Positions 7,486 through 14,753 of a stretch of 49,795 nt of DNA are shown here, piece by piece; within the stretch, counting starts at the first letter, position 1; the number at the start of each line of letters is the position of its first letter. The translations under genes were made by a program, and so were the position numbers. Source of the stretch: Oscillospiraceae bacterium. Lineage in GTDB: Bacteria > Bacillota > Clostridia > Oscillospirales > Ruminococcaceae. The stretch covers positions 1 through 49,795 of the forward strand of contig JAFQBH010000038.1 of the NCBI GenBank assembly GCA_017399765.1. The letters are read 5' to 3'. The notes beneath the pieces are model-generated. The model did not search any database, was not told the DNA's origin, and saw only the letters and a program-made list of their open reading frames with translations.

Positions 7486-9750
7486 ATGAAGTTTACTCAG
7501 AACGCAAAAACCGTTCTTGAAAGAAGATATCTTGCCAAAGAAAACGGCAAGGTTGTCGAAACCATTGAGGAACTCTTCACAAGGGTCGCTTCCACTGTTG
7601 CGGGTGCGGATGCGGCTTACGGAAAAACCGAAGAGGAAATCAGAAACACCGAAAAAGAATTTTATGATATGATGACAAACTGCGAGTTTATGCCGAACTC
7701 GCCGACCCTTATGAATGCGGGAAGACCTCTTGGTCAGCTTTCCGCCTGCTTTGTTCTTCCTGTTGAGGACAGCATGGTCGGAATTTTCGATACCGTAAAA
7801 TATGCGGCTCTTGTTCATCAGTCCGGCGGCGGCACCGGTTTTTCCTTCTCCCGACTTCGTCCGGAAGGTTCGATCGTAAAATCCACCGGCGGAACTTCTT
7901 CCGGCCCGGTAAGTTTTATGAAAGTTTTCAACGCCGCAACCGAAGCCGTTAAACAGGGCGGAACCCGCCGCGGCGCAAACATGGGAATGCTCCGCATCGA
8001 TCACCCGGATATTCTTAAGTTCATCGACTGCAAAGCCGACAACAAAGAGATTAACAACTTCAACATCTCCGTTGCGATCACCGATAAATTTATGGAAGCG
8101 GTTGAAAACGGAAGCGAATATGAACTTGTTGCACCCCATACCGGCGAAGTTACCGGAACTCTTGACGCAAAAGAGGTTTTTGAAAAAATCGTTGATGCAG
8201 CATGGCGCAACGGCGAACCCGGAATCGTCTTTATCGACGAAATGAACCGCCATAACCCGACCCCGACTCTCGGCGAGATCGAAAGCACCAACCCCTGCGG
8301 CGAACAGCCTCTTCTTCCTTATGAAGCCTGCAACCTCGGTTCAATCAACCTCGGTCTTTGCGTCTGTGAAGAAGAAGGAATTCTTTCCATAGATTATGAC
8401 AAGCTTTCCGAAATTGTACATAAAGCCGTTCATTTCCTCGATAACGTAATCGACGTTAACCATTATCCGCTTCCCGCAATTGATGAAATGACCAGAAAGA
8501 CCAGAAAAATCGGTCTTGGCGTAATGGGCTTTGCGGATCTTCTCCTCAAGCTCGGCGTTCCCTATAATTCCGTTGAAGCCGAAAGAGTTGCAGAGGAAGT
8601 TATGAGCCTTATCCAGAGCGAAGGAACAAAGGCTTCCATCGAACTTGCTCTTGAGCGCGGAACTTTCCCGGCATGGAAAGACTCCGTTTTTGCGGACAGA
8701 TATGAAATCCGCAACGCAACTATCACCACCATTGCTCCCACCGGCACCATTTCCATTATTGCAGATGCTTCCGGCGGCTGCGAACCCCTTTTTGCCTATG
8801 CCTTCACCAAAAACGTAATGGACGGCGACAAGCTCCTTGTCTGCAACGACCTTCTTGTTGAAAAACTTAAGGAGCGCGGAATCTATTCCGAAGAACTTAT
8901 CCGGAGAATTGCCGACGAAGGCACCCTTGCGCATATCGAAGAGATTCCGGAAGATATCAGAAGAGTTTTTGTCTGCGCACATGATATCACCCCCGAATGG
9001 CATATCAGAATCCAGGCGGCTTTCCAGAAATATACCGACAACGCCGTTTCCAAAACCATAAACTTCCCCAACAGCGCTACCCGCGAAGAAGTTAAGGAAG
9101 CTTATGTTCTTGCATATAAACTCGGCTGCAAAGGCACCACCGTTTATCGTGACGGAAGCCGCGACAGCCAGGTCCTTACCATCGGAACCCAGAAAAAAGA
9201 GGAAGAAAAACCGGAAGTTCCGGCAATGAACACCATTATTCCGAGACCCAGACCCACTCTTACCTGGGGTGCAACCGAAAAGATGAAGATCGGCTGCGGA
9301 AGCCTTTTCATCACCGTTAACCGCGATGAACACGGAATCTGCGAAGTTTTCACCAGCACCGGAAAAGGCGGCGGCTGTCCTTCCCAGAGCGAAGCAACCG
9401 CAAGACTTGTTTCCATAGCTCTTCGCGCGGGAATTTCCCAGGACGAAATTCTTTCCCAGCTTAAGGGAATCCGCTGCCCCAGCACCGTTCGTCAGCCCGG
9501 ACTCAAATGCACTTCCTGTCCGGACGCTATTGCAAGAACCATTATCAAGATGAGCAAAATGCTCGGCAACAACGGTTTCAATTCCGAAGCGGAGGAGGAA
9601 CCCGCACCAAAAAAAGCTGAGGGCGAAAAGCCCGCAAACAAACCGGTCCTTGGAGCCGACGACAAACTCCATTGTCCGGAATGCGGAAAACTTCTTCGCC
9701 ATGAAGGCGGCTGCACCATCTGCGACTGCGGATTTTCCCATTGCGGCTAA
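7486..9750 (+). CDS. nrdJ: Adenosylcobalamin-dependent (class II) ribonucleotide reductase
   Basis: Reduces ribonucleotides to deoxyribonucleotides using coenzyme B12, independent of oxygen. 754 residues, the length of the long NrdJ form. Cys88 in QLSACFVLP and the catalytic N-x-C-x-E (Asn269, Cys271, Glu273 in NPCGEQPLLPYEACNLGS) are present, as are GGGTGFSFSRLRP and the PTGTISIIADASGGCEP loop. The C terminus has CPSTVRQPGLKCTSCPDA and a final zinc-ribbon-like tail with CPECG, CTICDCG and a C-terminal Cys. ATG 7486 follows AAAGGGGGAAAAGG. Single gene with its own promoter and terminator. No other reductase class is in the window. Confidence 0.95.
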   Translation: MKFTQNAKTVLERRYLAKENGKVVETIEELFTRVASTVAGADAAYGKTEEEIRNTEKEFYDMMTNCEFMPNSPTLMNAGRPLGQLSACFVLPVEDSMVGIFDTVKYAALVHQSGGGTGFSFSRLRPEGSIVKSTGGTSSGPVSFMKVFNAATEAVKQGGTRRGANMGMLRIDHPDILKFIDCKADNKEINNFNISVAITDKFMEAVENGSEYELVAPHTGEVTGTLDAKEVFEKIVDAAWRNGEPGIVFIDEMNRHNPTPTLGEIESTNPCGEQPLLPYEACNLGSINLGLCVCEEEGILSIDYDKLSEIVHKAVHFLDNVIDVNHYPLPAIDEMTRKTRKIGLGVMGFADLLLKLGVPYNSVEAERVAEEVMSLIQSEGTKASIELALERGTFPAWKDSVFADRYEIRNATITTIAPTGTISIIADASGGCEPLFAYAFTKNVMDGDKLLVCNDLLVEKLKERGIYSEELIRRIADEGTLAHIEEIPEDIRRVFVCAHDITPEWHIRIQAAFQKYTDNAVSKTINFPNSATREEVKEAYVLAYKLGCKGTTVYRDGSRDSQVLTIGTQKKEEEKPEVPAMNTIIPRPRPTLTWGATEKMKIGCGSLFITVNRDEHGICEVFTSTGKGGGCPSQSEATARLVSIALRAGISQDEILSQLKGIRCPSTVRQPGLKCTSCPDAIARTIIKMSKMLGNNGFNSEAEEEPAPKKAEGEKPANKPVLGADDKLHCPECGKLLRHEGGCTICDCGFSHCG

Positions 9751-9764
9751 GAAATGATAAAAAC

Positions 9765-9797
9765 AAAAATGACCTGCAAAAGCAGGTCATTTTTTTA
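9765..9797. terminator. Bidirectional terminator
   Basis: AAAATGACCTGC, loop AAAA, GCAGGTCATTTT; lies between nrdJ and the converging MerR gene. Confidence 0.9.
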
Positions 9798-10622
9798 TTC
9801 TTCAATTCTTACGGAAATCAAACAGGTGTTTTCAGATTCGGAAACGGAGAAAAGATTATATTTCGGATAGTAAACGTAAAAATCTCCGGTTGTTTTATAA
9901 CCGCAGGAAATAATATCTTCCATAAATATTTTACACTGGGAAGAAAAAACGGAAGCAGAACCGGTAATATATTTTGACGCATATTTTCCGGCAGGCTTTA
10001 TTTTAAAAAACGGATCCGGAACTTTAAACGGTACTTTGTATTGATAATTTGTAAAACGGAAATTGTGCTTAAAAAAAGAGTCTCTCTCTATTGTGTGATT
10101 CATTTCAAGCGGTACGGAAGATGAATAGCCGCGTTCAAGAATGTATTTGTTGAGTTTTTTAAGGGCTTCAAAGGAATACGCAAAATCATCATTAAGGTTA
10201 GTTTCCTTTTCTGCAGGCATGGAAATAAAATATTCTTCCGGCTGAAATTCAACGTGAAGAATATTTTTATTTGCTTTTATTTTTTCGGATTGCTTGATAA
10301 CTTCATCAATAAACATCTGCATTTGAATAAGTTCAAGCTGGCGTTTAAAAAAATCGTTCTTTTTGGATTTTAAAAGCTCGATAACATTTTTATTTTCGCC
10401 TTGCTCAAGCTGTTCGGAAATTTCGTTCAGGGAAGAACCAATCATTTGAAAAGCTTTTATAACGCAAAAATCATAGTTCTGTCGGATGTGATAATAGCGA
10501 TATCCGTTTTCACCTATTTTTGCAGGTTTTAAAAGACCTTTTTTATCATATACCAAAAGCGTATCTTTGGTGGTTTGGCAGATTTTCGCAAATTCATTTA
10601 TGGTAAATAAGTCGTTTTCCAT
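9795..10622 (-). CDS. MerR-family transcriptional regulator with GyrI-like effector domain
   Basis: 275 residues. The N-terminal winged helix reads FTINEFAKICQTTKDTLLVYDKKGLLKPAKIGENGYRYY, the classic MerR DNA-binding region, followed by a dimerisation coiled coil (about 75-125). The C-terminal half resembles the effector-binding GyrI-like fold of BltR-type regulators. Start ATG 10622 has GGAGG eight bases upstream; a TTG 15 bases earlier overlaps the ribosome binding site and is rejected. It is divergent from an SDR gene whose promoter has the 19-bp spacer that MerR proteins act on, so it very likely controls that gene and itself. The inducing molecule is unknown. Confidence 0.88.
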   Translation of the reverse strand: MENDLFTINEFAKICQTTKDTLLVYDKKGLLKPAKIGENGYRYYHIRQNYDFCVIKAFQMIGSSLNEISEQLEQGENKNVIELLKSKKNDFFKRQLELIQMQMFIDEVIKQSEKIKANKNILHVEFQPEEYFISMPAEKETNLNDDFAYSFEALKKLNKYILERGYSSSVPLEMNHTIERDSFFKHNFRFTNYQYKVPFKVPDPFFKIKPAGKYASKYITGSASVFSSQCKIFMEDIISCGYKTTGDFYVYYPKYNLFSVSESENTCLISVRIEE

Positions 10623-10642
10623 TTGTTGCACCTCCAAAACAT

Positions 10643-10654
10643 CTGACTAAGACA
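10643..10654 (-). promoter_or_regulatory. Candidate MerR box at the regulator's own promoter
   Basis: Read on the minus strand the site is TGTCTTAGTCAG, matching GGACCTAGTCAG at 10742-10753 in 9 of 12 positions. It lies directly after the -10 box of the regulator promoter, over the start of transcription, a position fit for autorepression. Confidence 0.5.
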
Positions 10655-10683
10655 ATATTACATTATCTTATAAAAAATATCAA
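10655..10683 (-). promoter_or_regulatory. Promoter of the MerR-family gene
   Basis: Minus strand TTGATA (10678-10683), 17-base spacer, TAATAT (10655-10660). Confidence 0.45.
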
Positions 10684-10733
10684 TATGTTTATTTTAAGAC
10701 GATTTTTGTTATAGAAAAGTTTAAAATTCAATA

Positions 10734-10764
10734 TTGACATCGGACCTAGTCAGTAGATTATAAT
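10734..10764 (+). promoter_or_regulatory. MerR-type promoter (19-bp spacer) with operator, driving the SDR gene
   Basis: Perfect TTGACA (10734-10739) and perfect TATAAT (10759-10764) separated by 19 bases rather than 17. The spacer holds GGACCTAGTCAG (10742-10753), related to the site at the regulator's promoter. Over-long spacers with an operator inside are the hallmark of promoters that MerR proteins activate by untwisting DNA. Confidence 0.75.
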
Positions 10765-10828
10765 CAAATTGACAAAAGTTGTTAAAATATGAACACAACT
10801 TGTGAATTTTGAAAGGATGGTACTGAAA

Positions 10829-11560
10829 ATGTTTGAAATCAAAGACAAAGTAGCAATCGTAACCGGTGGTGCTGGCGGAATCGGCAAAGCAACCGTAGAG
10901 GCAATTCTTGCAAAGGGCGGTCTTCCCGTAATCGCTGACTGGGACGAAAACCTTGGTAAAAAAACCGCTGAAGAACTTAATGTTCCTTTCTTCAAAGTTG
11001 ATGTTTCCAACGAGGAACAGGTTAAAAACGTTGTTGAAGAAACCGTTAAACTTTACGGACATCTTGATATCATTGTAAACAATGCAGGTATTTGCCCCGC
11101 AAAACTTTTCCATGAATACACCACCGAAGAATACAGACATATCATCGGTGTTAACCAGGACGGCGTTGTCTGGGGCTGCAAATATGCAATCAACGAATTC
11201 CTTAAACAGGGAACTCCCGGCGCAATCGTAAACGTTTCTTCCATGATGGGTATCATCAGCAACCCCTATACTCCTTTCTACAGCACCACCAAATTCGGTC
11301 TCAGAGGTCTTACCAAATCCATTGCTATTGCTTACGGCAGACAGGGAATCCGCGCAAACACCATTCATCCCGGTCATGTTGATACTGCAATCGGCGGCAA
11401 AGGCTGTGGTGAAGAAGCTTATAAATATGACTGCGAACATACTCCTGTAGGACGTACCGGCGTTCCGGAAGAAATTGCACACGCAATTATTTTCACTATT
11501 GAAAACGAATTCCTCACCGGTACCGAAATCATCGTTGACGGCGGTTGGACCATTCAGTAA
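10829..11560 (+). CDS. Short-chain dehydrogenase/reductase (SDR)
   Basis: NAD(P)-dependent oxidoreductase of 243 residues, classical SDR. Cofactor loop TGGAGGIG (12-19), NNAG (84-87), catalytic Ser138 in NVSSMMG, and YxxxK as Tyr151 and Lys155; the C-terminal TGTEIIVDGGWTIQ is typical. ATG 10829 is chosen; ATG 10817 and GTG 10802 lie in or before the AAAGGATGG ribosome binding site. Controlled by the divergent MerR-family gene, hence probably induced by a small molecule it converts. The substrate cannot be deduced; relatives act on sugars, polyols, steroids or acyl groups. Confidence 0.9.
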   Translation: MFEIKDKVAIVTGGAGGIGKATVEAILAKGGLPVIADWDENLGKKTAEELNVPFFKVDVSNEEQVKNVVEETVKLYGHLDIIVNNAGICPAKLFHEYTTEEYRHIIGVNQDGVVWGCKYAINEFLKQGTPGAIVNVSSMMGIISNPYTPFYSTTKFGLRGLTKSIAIAYGRQGIRANTIHPGHVDTAIGGKGCGEEAYKYDCEHTPVGRTGVPEEIAHAIIFTIENEFLTGTEIIVDGGWTIQ

Positions 11561-11606
11561 TCAAAAGAACAATAACCCCTTTTCTAATCCACAAATACCC
11601 CCAACG

Positions 11607-11637
11607 AAAAAAGGCACCCGGAAGGGTGCCTTTTTTC
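11607..11637 (+). terminator. Terminator of the SDR gene
   Basis: GGCACCC, GGAA tetraloop, GGGTGCC, then six T; A-run upstream. Confidence 0.9.
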
Positions 11638-11652
11638 TTCGGATATTAACAT

Positions 11653-11688
11653 AGTTAAATATGTTATATTATATATACATATTTAACT
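11653..11688. repeat. Perfect 12-bp inverted repeat upstream of the riboswitch promoter
   Basis: AGTTAAATATGT (11653-11664) and ACATATTTAACT (11677-11688) are exact complements around a 12-base AT-only spacer. It ends 14 bases before the -35 box at 11703. No T-run or G/C clamp makes a terminator unlikely; a protein-binding site is more plausible. Confidence 0.55.
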
Positions 11689-11702
11689 GTCAAAATTTAT
11701 TC

Positions 11703-11731
11703 TTGACAAACCAAAACCAAAGTGGTAACAT
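11703..11731 (+). promoter_or_regulatory. Promoter of the riboswitch-exchanger transcript
   Basis: TTGACA (11703-11708), 17-base spacer, TAACAT (11726-11731); start near 11738, just ahead of the aptamer. Confidence 0.65.
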
Positions 11732-11737
11732 ATCATA

Positions 11738-11838
11738 ACATAAGGGAGTAGTTGGCGCGCCAAAAAGGTTTTGGGGCGTTATGTTATTCGTCATCACGCC
11801 GAAACGGCCGGATAATGTATTAAACGACAAGACTTTTT
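11738..11838 (+). promoter_or_regulatory. yybP-ykoY family riboswitch aptamer (Mn2+)
   Basis: The conserved landmarks appear in order: AAGGGAGTAG (11742-11751, metal-binding loop 1), TCGTCATCACG, ACGGCCGGATAATGT, and the closing ACGACAAGAC (11824-11833, loop 3 and 3' strand of P1). The family senses Mn2+ and usually turns on manganese or calcium exporters, which fits the exchanger gene that follows. P1 pairs the TAAG at the 5' edge with the CTTTTTA region. Confidence 0.8.
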
Positions 11839-11888
11839 ATTACAAAAACCGTAATGAAAGGCCTTGTATTTTTTTGCCTTCGTTACGG
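11827..11888 (+). promoter_or_regulatory. Riboswitch expression platform: terminator and competing antiterminator
   Basis: Terminator form: ACAAGACTTT (11827-11836) pairs with AAAGGCCTTGT (11857-11867) followed by seven T (11869-11875). Alternative form: CCGTAATGAAAGGC (11849-11862) pairs with GCCTTCGTTACGG (11876-11888), burying the terminator's 3' arm and T-run in its loop. The terminator's 5' arm is the aptamer's 3' strand, so a folded aptamer should favour read-through. Confidence 0.7.
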
Positions 11889-11911
11889 AAAAACGGAGGT
11901 TTTTTTATATT

Positions 11912-12829
11912 ATGATGTATGTTCTTCTCATCATCGGATTCATCCTTCTCATCAAGGGTGCGGATTTCTTTGTTGACGGTGCTTCTTCCGTCGCAAAACT
12001 TTTAAAAGTTCCCTCGGTAATAATAGGCCTTACAATTGTTGCAATGGGAACAAGCGCACCGGAAGCCGCGGTAAGCATTTCCGCAGGTTTTTCCGGAAGC
12101 AGCGATATCGCTCTGAGCAACGTAATCGGTTCAAACATTTTTAACCTGCTTATTGTTGTTGGCGTTTCCGCAATAATCTGCCCTATGACGACCGAAAAAG
12201 TCATTATGCAGCGCGATATCTGGTGGAGCCTTGGCGCAACCGTTGCGGTCCTTATCATGATGATAGATATGAAGGTTTCCACTATTGAAGGCATTATCCT
12301 TCTTGCGGGCATGATCGCTTATATAGTCGTTCTTATTCTTGCGGCAAAGAAAAACCGCGACGAAGGCGACGAAGTAAAAGCTCTTTCTCCGCTTAAAAGC
12401 GTTCTTTTCATTATCGGCGGTCTTGCCGCAATTGTAATAGGCGGCGACCTTGTTGTTGATTCTGCCTGTGATATTGCCGCCGCTTTCGGAATGAGCGAAG
12501 CGCTTATAGGTCTTACTATCGTTGCAATGGGAACTTCTCTTCCGGAACTTGTAACTTCCGTTGTTGCCGCAAGAAAAGGCGACAGCGGCCTTGCCCTTGG
12601 CAACGTAATAGGTTCCAACATCTTTAATCTGCTCTTCATTCTTGGTTCCGCTTCCGCTCTTACCAGCATCAACGTTGCTTCCGAACTTTTCATCGATACC
12701 GCAATTCTTATAGGCGTAACTCTTATGATGTATTTCCTTTGCCGTTCCAAAGAAAAAACAAGCCGTCCGGAAGGAATCGTCTGCGTTCTTGTTTATGCCG
12801 CATATATGGCTTATATTATTCTCAGATAA
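11912..12829 (+). CDS. Calcium/sodium (or manganese) exchanger of the CaCA family, YrbG-like
   Basis: Cation antiporter in the cytoplasmic membrane, 305 residues, two homologous halves. Each half carries the alpha-repeat: GTSAPEAAVSISA with SNVIGSNIFNLL, and GTSLPELVTSVVA with GNVIGSNIFNLL, whose acidic residues bind the ion. ATG 11912 (or 11915) has GGAGGT eleven bases upstream. The manganese riboswitch in front argues that Mn2+ export, or Ca2+ export induced by Mn2+, is its physiological job; that is an inference from context. The next gene starts 12 bases downstream and is probably cotranscribed. Confidence 0.9.
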   Translation: MMYVLLIIGFILLIKGADFFVDGASSVAKLLKVPSVIIGLTIVAMGTSAPEAAVSISAGFSGSSDIALSNVIGSNIFNLLIVVGVSAIICPMTTEKVIMQRDIWWSLGATVAVLIMMIDMKVSTIEGIILLAGMIAYIVVLILAAKKNRDEGDEVKALSPLKSVLFIIGGLAAIVIGGDLVVDSACDIAAAFGMSEALIGLTIVAMGTSLPELVTSVVAARKGDSGLALGNVIGSNIFNLLFILGSASALTSINVASELFIDTAILIGVTLMMYFLCRSKEKTSRPEGIVCVLVYAAYMAYIILR

Positions 12830-12841
12830 TCGGAGCATATA

Positions 12842-13111
12842 ATGGAAAAATACGAGGTATCTTATAATAAAACTCTCATAGGTTTTCTTTGGGTGAACGA
12901 CGATTATAAATACCGTTATGAACCTTTTTATGAAGGCGTTGAAAGGGTAAAAGATACAGCATGTCTTCTCCGGGTTATGGAAGAAGGCACGGACGGAGAA
13001 TTCAGAGATCCGATTCCGTTTTTTCAGGAAAGGATCCGTTATATGAAACTTTGGAAGCTTGGAGTTATCAATTACCAGACCGACAAATTCGTTATAGCAA
13101 GAATTGAATAA
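12842..13111 (+). CDS. Hypothetical protein, 89 residues
   Basis: A small soluble, acidic/aromatic protein with no signal peptide, membrane segment or motif that I recognise. It starts at ATG 12842 with CGGAG seven bases upstream, only 12 bases after the exchanger gene, and ends at a terminator, so it belongs to the riboswitch-controlled transcript. Codon use matches the neighbours, which supports a real gene. A role with the exchanger is possible but nothing in the sequence shows it. Confidence 0.75.
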   Translation: MEKYEVSYNKTLIGFLWVNDDYKYRYEPFYEGVERVKDTACLLRVMEEGTDGEFRDPIPFFQERIRYMKLWKLGVINYQTDKFVIARIE

Positions 13112-13113
13112 CA

Positions 13114-13141
13114 AAAAAGGCACCGCAAGGTGCCTTTTTTG
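13114..13141 (+). terminator. Terminator, first copy of a 27-bp sequence repeated at 14713
   Basis: Six A, GGCACC, GCAA tetraloop, GGTGCC, then six T. The 27 bases from the A-run to the fifth T recur exactly at 14713-14739. Confidence 0.9.
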
Positions 13142-13251
13142 TTATTTATGTGCCTATTATGCGCTTTAAACAACCGATGAAGGGAATAATGCCATTTTTG
13201 AAAAATAAAATGCTAAAATAAATCAGCAATTAAAAATCAAGGAGTTTTGTT

Positions 13252-13980
13252 ATGGAAGCAATAAAAACAATCGGTTTAACAAAAAAATATAAAGATTTGA
13301 TTGCCGTTGATGATCTGAATCTTGAGGTCGGGCATGGAGAATTGTTTTCGCTATTGGGAATAAACGGAGCGGGCAAAACCACAACGATAAAAATGCTTTC
13401 ATGCCTTATAAAATCAACCAGCGGTGATGCTTTTATCGAAGGAAACAGCATAATAAAAGACGGATTGAAAGTTAAAGGCATAATAGGAGTTTCACCGCAA
13501 GAAACTGCGGTGGCGCCCAATCTTTCAGTTAAGGAAAATCTTGAGTTTATATGTGAAATCCACGGATTTTCGAAAGAAAAAAATGCAGAAAAAATTGAGG
13601 AACTGTCAAAACAGTTCGGTCTTGAAAATATTTTACATAAAAAAGCGGGAAAATTATCCGGCGGTTTACAGCGAAGATTGAGTATCGCAATGGCACTTAT
13701 AAGTGAACCTTCGGTACTGTTTCTTGATGAACCGACCCTTGGGCTGGATGTTATTGCAAGAAGCGAACTTTGGGATATTATAAACGGTTTAAAAGGAAGA
13801 ACGACGGTTATATTGACAACGCATTATATGGAGGAGGCGGAATCACTTTCTGACCGCATAGGCATTATGAAAAATGGAAAATTGCTTGCGGTTGGAACAG
13901 CGCAGGAACTTATAAAAATGACTGCATCAAAAAGCTTCGAAGATGCGTTTATTTCAATAGTTAAGGGGGAGAAAAAATGA
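13252..13980 (+). CDS. ABC transporter ATP-binding protein (ABC-2 type exporter)
   Basis: 242 residues. Walker A GINGAGKTT (about 37-45), signature LSGGLQRRLSIAMAL, Walker B VLFLDEPTLGLD and the H-loop LTTHYMEEAE are all intact. AAGGAG lies eight bases before ATG 13252. Overlaps the next gene by four bases (ATGA), so the two are translationally coupled and form a half-size exporter. Leucine is often TTG or TTA here while neighbours prefer CTT/CTC, and the 110 bases upstream are AT-rich: the pair may have been acquired. Relatives export antibiotics, lantibiotics or other small molecules; cargo unknown. Confidence 0.92.
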   Translation: MEAIKTIGLTKKYKDLIAVDDLNLEVGHGELFSLLGINGAGKTTTIKMLSCLIKSTSGDAFIEGNSIIKDGLKVKGIIGVSPQETAVAPNLSVKENLEFICEIHGFSKEKNAEKIEELSKQFGLENILHKKAGKLSGGLQRRLSIAMALISEPSVLFLDEPTLGLDVIARSELWDIINGLKGRTTVILTTHYMEEAESLSDRIGIMKNGKLLAVGTAQELIKMTASKSFEDAFISIVKGEKK

Positions 13981-14708
13981 AAACGCTCGCTTTTTCAAAA
14001 AGATGTGCAAAAGAGATTTTGCGCGACCCTTTGAATATTTTTTTGGGGCTTGGTTTTCCGCTTGTGCTTCTGTTTCTTTTAAGCGCAATACAGGCGAATA
14101 TTCCGGTGAAACTTTTTGAAATAGAAAGACTTGCGCCGGGAATCGCTGTGTTCGGCCTTTCGTTTATGACGCTTTTTTCTGCAACTCTTGTGTCAAAAGA
14201 TCGGGAAAGCTCATTTTTGCAAAGATTATATACAGCTCCGCTTAAACCGGCGAATTTTATTCTCGGTTATATGCTTCCGCTTTTGCCGATAGCTATTGGG
14301 CAAAGCGCATTTTGTTTTCTTGCGGCAATCTTTTTAGGATTACCTATTACGGTAAACATCATTTTTGCGTTTTTTATGATTATACCGGTTGCCGTTTTTT
14401 ATGTCGCGCTTGGACTTTTATGCGGCTCTGTGCTGAACGTAAAACAGGTGGGCGGAATTTGCGGAGCTTTGTTGACAAATCTTTCCGCATGGCTTTCGGG
14501 TGTTTGGTTTGACCTTGAACTTGTGGGCGGAGCGTTCAAAAAAGCTGCGGATTTTCTGCCGTTTCTTCATGCTGTGGAACTTGAAAGAGCCGCGATAAAC
14601 GGAAATTTTTCGGAAATTTTCCCGCATATTGTTTTTGTTTCCGGATATGCGGTGCTTGTGGCCGCGTGCTCCGTTATCCTGTTTTTAAAACAGATGAAAA
14701 ATCAGTAA
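13977..14708 (+). CDS. ABC-2 type transporter permease
   Basis: Membrane partner of the ATPase encoded just upstream. 243 residues with about six hydrophobic segments: one near 20-40, then four in the middle and one at the C terminus, the standard ABC-2 layout. The loop DRESSFLQRLYTAPLKPANFILGYMLP after segment two matches the family's conserved region. Starts at ATG 13977 inside the stop of the ATPase gene. Ends at the second copy of the repeated terminator. Same unusual leucine codons as its partner. Confidence 0.88.
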   Translation: MKTLAFSKRCAKEILRDPLNIFLGLGFPLVLLFLLSAIQANIPVKLFEIERLAPGIAVFGLSFMTLFSATLVSKDRESSFLQRLYTAPLKPANFILGYMLPLLPIAIGQSAFCFLAAIFLGLPITVNIIFAFFMIIPVAVFYVALGLLCGSVLNVKQVGGICGALLTNLSAWLSGVWFDLELVGGAFKKAADFLPFLHAVELERAAINGNFSEIFPHIVFVSGYAVLVAACSVILFLKQMKNQ

Positions 14709-14711
14709 ATA

Positions 14712-14741
14712 TAAAAAAGGCACCGCAAGGTGCCTTTTTAT
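14712..14741. terminator. Bidirectional terminator, second copy of the 27-bp sequence
   Basis: Same A-run, GGCACC, GCAA, GGTGCC, T-run as at 13114; lies between the converging permease and ABC exporter genes. Confidence 0.9.
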
Positions 14742-14753
14742 TTTTGAGTTTTT

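Noticed and set aside
8341-9741. Open frame opposite nrdJ
   Set aside because: Antisense shadow; no start signal and no recognisable domain.
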